From positions 1 through 48,611 of the forward strand of contig CADBYM010000025.1 of assembly GCA_902798915.1 (NCBI GenBank): a stretch of DNA of 48,611 nt, in the 5' to 3' direction. Below, in pieces: positions 43,544-48,611 of the stretch (position 1 is the first letter of the stretch; every line of letters starts with the position of its first letter). The position numbers and the translations under genes are program-made. The stretch is from an uncultured Coriobacteriaceae bacterium (lineage in GTDB: Bacteria; Actinomycetota; Coriobacteriia; Coriobacteriales; Atopobiaceae). The notes beneath the pieces are model-generated. The model was not told the origin of the DNA. It saw nothing but the letters and a program-made list of their open reading frames with translations, and did not search any database.

Positions 43544-44941
43544 TCATTCTATCGCAGCGCGTTCGGCCTCGCGAAGCTCAATCAGCAAGCCTCGAGCAAG
43601 CGGCACCGCTATGAGCGTCGTGAGAATGTCGGTCACGGGTTGGGCAATCTGCACGCCGAGCATCCCGAGCAGTGGGGGAAGCGCGAGGGCGACGGGGCCG
43701 AGTACCAGTCCTAGGCGGCAGGCCCCCAGGAAGGTGGCACGCCACATTTTGCCACTCATCTGCAGGAGGAAGTTCGTCGCCATGGCGAGTCCGGTAAAGG
43801 GCATGGTGACGCTGCAGCATCTCAGCGTGACGGTGCTGAATGCCACGACGGCGGGATCGTCACGGAAGATGGCTATGAGCTGCGGCGCAAAGGCGAAGGT
43901 TATCACGCCGATGGCGGAGACAGAGATGAACGAGGCCCGAACGGCATAGAAGAATGCCTCTCGGATGCGGTCGTAGCGCTTTGCGCCCAAGTTGTAGCCG
44001 GCGATGGGCTGCATGCCTTGTCCGATGCCGATCTGGAAGTAGTTGCCGACGCAGGTGATGCGCTGCACGACGGCGATGCCTGCGATGGCCGCGTCACCGA
44101 AGGGCGCTGCGGCGTTGTTGAGGATGCTGGTGGCAACGCCGAACATGACCTGCCGGGCGAATGAGGGGACTCCGCCGGTGTTTACGTTGCGAACCATCTC
44201 GAGGTCGGGCCTGCGCACGTAGCGCAAGCCCAAGGGTGTGATGCCAGCGCGGTTCATGACGAAGAGCAGCATGAGGAAGCTTGTCGTTTCGCTCACTACC
44301 GTGGCAAGCGCGCTTCCGGCGATTCCCAGCCCGAGCGGGAAGATGAAGATGGGCGTGAGGATGGTGTTGAGCACCGCCCCTGCGACCATGCAAAGCATCG
44401 AGTAGAAGGCTTCTCCTTGGAAGCGGAGCTGCATGTTCATGAGAAAGCCGCAGCCGATGAAGGGCGCCCCAAACAGAAGGACACTGATGTAGGTACGCGC
44501 GTAGGGAAGTATCGTCTGGGTGGCGCCGCCCAGGTAGCACAGCTGGTCGAGGAAGAGGTGCCCGACGAGCGCGATGATCGTCTCGATGATGATGGCGGTC
44601 GCGATGCCGGTGTTGACGTAGATGGCGGCCTTCTCGCGGTCGCCCGAGCCGAGGTAGCGGCTCATGAAGATGCCCGTGCCCTGTGCGAGATAGAACGCGA
44701 CGGCTTGGATGACGGCCGACGTGACGAAGGCCACGCCCACGGCGGCGCTCGCGCTGGTGGAGCCCATCTGCCCGACGAAGAACGTGTCGGCGAGGTTGTA
44801 CACCGTGCTGACGACGTTGGCAAAGATGGAGGGAGCGGCCAAGGAGACGATGAGCGGCCCGATGGGTCGCTCGAGCATCTCGTGGCGCTTCTCTTCGGGC
44901 GATTGCTCGGAAGGTCGTATGAGGTCAAGAATTGATTTCAT
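43544..44941 (-). CDS. MATE-family efflux transporter
   Basis: 465 residues from the ATG at 44941; ATGs at 44950 and 44953 are also possible because the only ribosome-site-like GAGG lies very close to them. Twelve hydrophobic segments in two halves, with the MATE patterns PLIVSLAAPSIFANVVSTVYNLADTFFVG and, in the second half, GIGQGMQPIAGYNLGAKRYDR. Exports cationic or organic compounds in exchange for Na+ or H+; the substrate is unknown. Stand-alone gene, divergent from rlmKL. Confidence 0.92.
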   Translation of the reverse strand: MKSILDLIRPSEQSPEEKRHEMLERPIGPLIVSLAAPSIFANVVSTVYNLADTFFVGQMGSTSASAAVGVAFVTSAVIQAVAFYLAQGTGIFMSRYLGSGDREKAAIYVNTGIATAIIIETIIALVGHLFLDQLCYLGGATQTILPYARTYISVLLFGAPFIGCGFLMNMQLRFQGEAFYSMLCMVAGAVLNTILTPIFIFPLGLGIAGSALATVVSETTSFLMLLFVMNRAGITPLGLRYVRRPDLEMVRNVNTGGVPSFARQVMFGVATSILNNAAAPFGDAAIAGIAVVQRITCVGNYFQIGIGQGMQPIAGYNLGAKRYDRIREAFFYAVRASFISVSAIGVITFAFAPQLIAIFRDDPAVVAFSTVTLRCCSVTMPFTGLAMATNFLLQMSGKMWRATFLGACRLGLVLGPVALALPPLLGMLGVQIAQPVTDILTTLIAVPLARGLLIELREAERAAIE

Positions 44942-45035
44942 GGGGCACATCATACCTCAAGTTGAGGGTGAGGGTGCAACAAGGCTTGGGCATATCCCTG
45001 CGCTATAGTGTTGCTGGTCGATTCGAGGGGGATGC

Positions 45036-47096
45036 ATGGCAAAGACGGGCATTGAGCTCTTTGCGCGCTGCGCGGGCGGCTTCGAGGAAGTATTGGCAGA
45101 AGAACTGCGTGGTCTTGGGTTGCGGCGCGTGCGTGCGCAGGTGGGAGGCGTCTCGTTCGAGGGACGGCTGACTGACGCATACCGTGCCTGCCTCTGGAGC
45201 CGCGTGGCCACCCGCGTGCAGCTCGTGCTGGGTCGTGTACCCTGTGCGGATGCGGGCGAGCTCTATGCGGGCGTGCGCGACATCGCCTGGGAGGCTCATG
45301 TGAGGCCGGACGCGACGATTGGCATTCGGGCACATGGGACCAATGCGAACCTCAGAAACACGGCCTTCTCTGCGCTCAAGGCGAAGGACGCGCTGTGCGA
45401 CCGGCTCCGAGACGTGCGCGGCGAGCGTCCCGACGTGGACGCGCAGAGTCCCGACTTCGAGGTGGACCTGGCGGTGCACGAGCGTAGGGCAACGGTCTAT
45501 CTCAACCTCAGCGGGTCCTCGCTTCATCGGCGCGGGTATCGGGAGGAAGGGGTGCAGACGGAGGCGCCGCTCAAAGAGACGCTTGCCGCCGGGATGCTCA
45601 TGGCTGCCGGTTGGCCCGAGGTGGCGAAGAGGGGCGGTATCTTGGTCGACCCCATGTGCGGTTCGGGAACCATTGCCGTCGAGGCTGCGCTCATGGCGGC
45701 GGACGTCGCTCCGGGCATGCTGCGCGAGCGCTGGGGCTTTCAGGGATGGCTCGGGCACGATGAGGGGCTTTGGAGGCACATGCGTGAGGAGGCAGTGCAG
45801 AGGCGCGACGTAGCTGCGTGCGAGATGTGCGTCTTGGCGGGGGACATCGACGCAGGTGCCGTTGCCATCGCGCGCGAGAACGCGGAGCGCGCTGGGGTGC
45901 GTGGCATCGTGCAGCTCTTCTGCGATGACGCGGAGCGACTGGGCAGGCACCTTCGCGGCGTGCTGAAGCGCGGGGCTCGCGAGGGGATGCTGGCTACGAA
46001 TCCGCCCTACGGCGAGCGGCTCGGAACGCAGGATGACCTCGTGAAGAGCAATGGCGCGCTCGCGACGGCAGTGGAGGCGCTGCCTGAGGGTTGGGGCGTG
46101 GCCATAATTGCGCCGGAGATCGGAATCGACAGCGCGCTCGGGCGCATTCCCGAGCGACGGATTGATTGCCACAACGGTCCTCTCGAAGTCAGCGTGCGTG
46201 TGTATCGAAAGCTCGAAGCGAATCGGCACACGTGCGCGGTGGTGTCGTTGGCGGGGGTGTGTCACCTCGTGTCCATCGCAGACGAGCGCAGCTGTCAGTT
46301 CGCGGCGCGGATTCGCAAGGTCGCGCGGGATCGACGGCGTGCGGCCGAACGTGCGGGGCACACCTGCGTTCGTCTCTACGAGGCCGACTTGCCTGACTAC
46401 CCGTTTGCCATCGACCTGTGGTTGGGCGCGGGGCACAGTGCGGGAAAGGTGCACGTCACCGTCGAAGAGACTCGTCGGCCTCGGAAGGGGCAAGCTGAGT
46501 TTGCCGCGCGGCGCAGGTATGATGCGCGGGCTCTTGTCGCCGCGGTGCTCGACATCCCCGCAGTGAACGTTCACCTCTTGGCGTTGTCTGCACAGGGTCC
46601 ACACGAGCCGATGATGCTGCGGGTGGGGGAGCGCGGCCTCGAGTTCGAAGTCGACCTCCTGGGGCATCCTGATACGGGCTTGCCGATGGCGCAGCGCGAG
46701 GTGCGCGAGGAGGTGGCACAACGATGTGCGGGCTCTCGGTTCGCCAACGTGGGAGGGGGCGCGTCAGCTGCGTCCGTATATGCTGCGCGCGCGGGTGCGG
46801 TGCATACGGTAACGGTCGAGCCCTTCGAGGATCGCGCCGAGCTCATTCGTCGAAGCCTTGCGGCAAATGGCTATGGCGGCAAGCGTCATCGCGTGATTTG
46901 CGAAGGAGCTCGCGCATGGCTCGAGCGCACCAAGCGAGAAGGACATGCGTTCGATGTCGTGTTGCTCGCGCTGCCTGCATGGGCGGGCAAGGAGGAGCGC
47001 GAGAGGCTTGCGGCACTTGCTCGTGGAGTCGTGGCGCATGGTGGAACCCTGTTCGTGCTCAATGCAGACGGTTCGCTCGAGACGAGAGTGCTCTGA
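45036..47096 (+). CDS. RlmKL-like 23S rRNA methyltransferase with decayed C-terminal domain
   Basis: 686 residues; the ATG at 45036 follows GAGGGG. Order: THUMP RNA-binding region (about 45-160), an RlmL-type methyltransferase with SAM motif VDPMCGSGTIAVEAAL and catalytic NPPYGERLG, then an RlmK-like domain. The first half should make m2G2445 in 23S rRNA. In the second, the SAM loop FAYTGA is replaced by VGGGASA and the catalytic DPP by ALP (VVLLALPAWAG), so the m7G2069 activity is probably lost. TATAGT at 45004-45009 may be the -10. The fold alignment is by eye. Confidence 0.85.
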   Translation: MAKTGIELFARCAGGFEEVLAEELRGLGLRRVRAQVGGVSFEGRLTDAYRACLWSRVATRVQLVLGRVPCADAGELYAGVRDIAWEAHVRPDATIGIRAHGTNANLRNTAFSALKAKDALCDRLRDVRGERPDVDAQSPDFEVDLAVHERRATVYLNLSGSSLHRRGYREEGVQTEAPLKETLAAGMLMAAGWPEVAKRGGILVDPMCGSGTIAVEAALMAADVAPGMLRERWGFQGWLGHDEGLWRHMREEAVQRRDVAACEMCVLAGDIDAGAVAIARENAERAGVRGIVQLFCDDAERLGRHLRGVLKRGAREGMLATNPPYGERLGTQDDLVKSNGALATAVEALPEGWGVAIIAPEIGIDSALGRIPERRIDCHNGPLEVSVRVYRKLEANRHTCAVVSLAGVCHLVSIADERSCQFAARIRKVARDRRRAAERAGHTCVRLYEADLPDYPFAIDLWLGAGHSAGKVHVTVEETRRPRKGQAEFAARRRYDARALVAAVLDIPAVNVHLLALSAQGPHEPMMLRVGERGLEFEVDLLGHPDTGLPMAQREVREEVAQRCAGSRFANVGGGASAASVYAARAGAVHTVTVEPFEDRAELIRRSLAANGYGGKRHRVICEGARAWLERTKREGHAFDVVLLALPAWAGKEERERLAALARGVVAHGGTLFVLNADGSLETRVL

Positions 47097-47177
47097 GGCG
47101 CATTCATCTCAAACGTGCCGGCACGCAGCAGTCGGCATGCGCTCCGTGCAAAAATGCGTTTGAGACGAAAAAAGTTG

Positions 47178-47206
47178 TTGACATGGAAGGGGAAACGGCA
47201 CATAAT
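47178..47206 (+). promoter_or_regulatory. tRNA-Pro promoter
   Basis: Perfect TTGACA (47178-47183), 17-base spacer, CATAAT (47201-47206), ending 12 bases before the tRNA. The best consensus promoter in the window. Confidence 0.85.
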
Positions 47207-47218
47207 AGCTTCTGCAAA

Positions 47219-47295
<77 letters not shown>

Positions 47296-47305
47296 GAATT
47301 TTCCG

Positions 47306-47335
47306 AGGCCAGAGACAATGTTCTCTGGCCTTTTT
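47306..47335 (+). terminator. Intrinsic terminator of tRNA-Pro
   Basis: 10-bp stem (47306-47315 with 47322-47331), 6-base loop and a T-rich tail that begins in the stem and continues to 47340. Confidence 0.85.
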
Positions 47336-47354
47336 GTTTTGGGTCTGATGAGCT

Positions 47355-47375
47355 AGTGGCAGAGAAGTGGCAGAG
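47355..47375. repeat. Two tandem 10-bp direct repeats near att
   Basis: AGTGGCAGAG occurs at 47355-47364 and 47366-47375 (11-base period, one helical turn). The spacing and position beside the integrase suggest arm-type recombinase or excisionase sites. Confidence 0.55.
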
Positions 47376-47475
47376 CCGGAAGGCGGTGTCTGCAAGTTAA
47401 CCACTCAGATATCCCAAAGCCTTATTCATCCATACACGAGAATATTCAGCCACGAGCGATCTTAGAGGCAAAGTG

Positions 47476-47507
47476 AGAGGGCCACCACGCCTGTGCGGTG
47501 TCCCTCT
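47476..47507 (-). terminator. Hairpin after the integrase gene
   Basis: AGAGGG (47476-47481) pairs with CCCTCT (47502-47507) and an inner GC-rich stem lies between. It lies about 33 bases past the integrase stop codon and is followed on the minus strand by a short T-rich stretch. Confidence 0.4.
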
Positions 47508-47539
47508 TTACACCCTTCCGGATCATGAAGACCCTGAAG

Positions 47540-48484
47540 CTATGCTACTGACTCCTCTTCGATGAGCTGTCCGACGGCCAAGGCTGCCATATCAGCCTGT
47601 TTGGAGCTTGGAGCAAGGTAATGGTCGTAGGCCATCTGAAGTGATTTGTGACCGCGCGTGCGTGAGATGGTGAAGTCCGATACCTCAGCCTCGTGCATCA
47701 GCGTCGTGTTGGTGTGGCGAAGGCGATTGATGGGTATGTAAGTCAGACCTTCGAGCGGGTATCCCTCGCGCCAGAGGCCCTTCCAATGTTTTGGGAGCTG
47801 TGACGCACTCATGCGGCGGTTGTGTCGGGACTTGCATACGGGGCCGTCTTCATGGGCAATTGAATGGAGCGGATTCGCAAACACCGGGGCAAGGCTCACG
47901 ATACGGAAGCTGTCTGCTGTCTTCGTCTCCTTCTCTCCATCCAGCTCAGTGAAGGCATCGAAAACCTTGATGCGGGCCATCCAATGGAGGACATTGCCTT
48001 TCTCGTCCTGTTCGAAGGGAATGAAGTCGATATCCTCCCAGTTGAGCGCAAGGCCTTCCTCACGACGAAGGCCAGCGCCAGCCATGCACAGAAAGATGCC
48101 ATAGAGGGAATCACCGCGTAGCTTTTCAATAGCCTGACTGACCTCATAGGCACTCCAGACGTCGAGCTTGGATGCCTTCTTGCGAGGATAGCGAAATGGC
48201 TTCTTGAAAGGCTCGTCGGTCAACAGGTCGTCATACCAGGCCGCGCGTAGAACGGCACGATAGGTCCGCATGGCGTGATGGGCAACACCGGGGGCAAGCG
48301 AGTTAATCCAACGTTGCACTGTGGCATGAGGTTGTTCCTGAAGCTCGGAGTTCTTCCACTTTTCAGGCACGTGCTTCCACATGTCGCGCGAGTCCGATAC
48401 TCGATGGTTTCGTGAAAAAGCGTGCATAGGTCCAACATCGTCCACGAACCCCTCGTCTATTCGTGTTTTACCAGCCAAAGTCAC
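47540..48484 (-). CDS. Tyrosine recombinase (integrase)
   Basis: 314 residues if started at the GTG at 48484; GTG 48445 (AGGGG upstream) or ATG 48427 are alternatives. A core-binding domain (VQRWINSLAPGVAHHAMRTYRAVLRAAW) is followed by the catalytic domain: Arg in GAGLRREEGLALNWEDID, box II INRLRHTNTTLMHEAE, His in RGHKSLQMAY and nucleophile Tyr in DHYLAP. The first His of box II (usual HxLRH) appears to be Asn. It would integrate and excise the element at tRNA-Pro. The proposed start overlaps the preceding reading frame by 17 bases. Confidence 0.88.
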   Translation of the reverse strand: MTLAGKTRIDEGFVDDVGPMHAFSRNHRVSDSRDMWKHVPEKWKNSELQEQPHATVQRWINSLAPGVAHHAMRTYRAVLRAAWYDDLLTDEPFKKPFRYPRKKASKLDVWSAYEVSQAIEKLRGDSLYGIFLCMAGAGLRREEGLALNWEDIDFIPFEQDEKGNVLHWMARIKVFDAFTELDGEKETKTADSFRIVSLAPVFANPLHSIAHEDGPVCKSRHNRRMSASQLPKHWKGLWREGYPLEGLTYIPINRLRHTNTTLMHEAEVSDFTISRTRGHKSLQMAYDHYLAPSSKQADMAALAVGQLIEEESVA

Positions 48485-48611
48485 GCAAGCAGAGGTCAAC
48501 GTCCTCCTCAAGAGTGCCAAGTTCGATGCCCGCTTGGCGTGCCTTGCTCGCATCAAGGCGATAATCGCGGAAACGCTCGGCATAGCGCTCGCGGTCGGGA
48601 AGGATCAGTTG
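48468..48611 (-). CDS. C-terminal end of an unknown protein, cut by the window edge
   Basis: 47 residues are visible in a frame that ends with TAA at 48468. It reads LILPDRERYAERFRDYRLD, then a charged helical stretch, ending DVDLCLRDFGW. It runs in the same direction as the integrase and overlaps its proposed GTG start, so it may be a co-transcribed element gene (for example a small DNA-binding protein). It may also be the N-terminal part of the integrase split by a frameshift. No family recognised. Confidence 0.5.
   Translation of the reverse strand, partial: QLILPDRERYAERFRDYRLDASKARQAGIELGTLEEDVDLCLRDFGW

Noticed and set aside
45003..46721. 572-codon open frame antisense to rlmKL
   Set aside because: Arg/His-rich shadow of a high-GC gene, with no start signals or domains.

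Overview
The window looks like chromosomal DNA of a high-GC member of the Coriobacteriia (Actinomycetota), most likely a fermentative, gut- or mouth-associated Atopobiaceae/Olsenella-type bacterium. This is inferred from the gene set (AdhE, mannose-family PTS, TGS-less ThrS, NHLM exporter, cytoplasmic 6-phospho-glycosidase), from strong G/C third-position bias (which opens very long antisense reading frames), and from strong Shine-Dalgarno sites. Genus-level placement is a guess. Protein calls rest on motifs read by eye; no database search was made.

Layout. 0-5 kb: a small zinc-ribbon membrane protein, a two-gene HD-hydrolase operon, and thrS with a small PLP-enzyme-tail-like gene overlapping its stop. 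5-9.3 kb: adhE, an APH-fold kinase and a lipoprotein. 9.3-15.7 kb: thyA-folA behind an unknown membrane protein, an acyl-ACP thioesterase, an AAA/CYTH fusion ATPase and a GH1 6-phospho-beta-glucosidase. 15.8-18.7 kb: an EAL c-di-GMP phosphodiesterase gene broken by one base in a run of eight T, divergent from an exported ComEC-like metallohydrolase. 18.7-26.8 kb: a minus-strand NHLM-type export operon (two ABC proteins, one with a C39 peptidase; a very short HlyD-like adaptor) headed by a 988-residue fusion of an extracytoplasmic sensor, a Cache-like domain and an MFS transporter. No precursor peptide or modifying enzyme is visible. 26.9-32.6 kb: a lipoprotein, an HtrA protease, a membrane SpoIIE phosphatase fused to an RsbW-like ATPase, and an AraC regulator. 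32.8-37.7 kb: mannose-family PTS (EIIA, EIIB, EIIC, EIID plus a small membrane protein), then a long ManA-like isomerase. 37.7-41.6 kb: an orphan RES-domain protein, then an aldo-keto reductase, a TetR regulator and an MBL hydrolase that appear to share a 16-bp operator. 41.7-47.1 kb: a DUF554 protein coupled to a GGDEF cyclase, a MATE exporter, and an RlmKL-like rRNA methyltransferase with a decayed second domain. 47.2 kb to the end: tRNA-Pro(GGG) with a consensus promoter and terminator, then an inward-facing tyrosine recombinase, the likely left end of an integrated element.

How the parts fit. The PTS and ManA would carry mannose-type sugars into glycolysis, and AdhE would reoxidise NADH. 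The EAL and GGDEF proteins share a similar membrane input domain and look like an opposing c-di-GMP pair. The strongest candidate for something undescribed is the 18.7-26.8 kb operon: a peptide-export machine without its usual cargo, led by a sensor-transporter fusion, with a SpoIIE/HATPase signalling protein and HtrA nearby. Its function is not known from the sequence.
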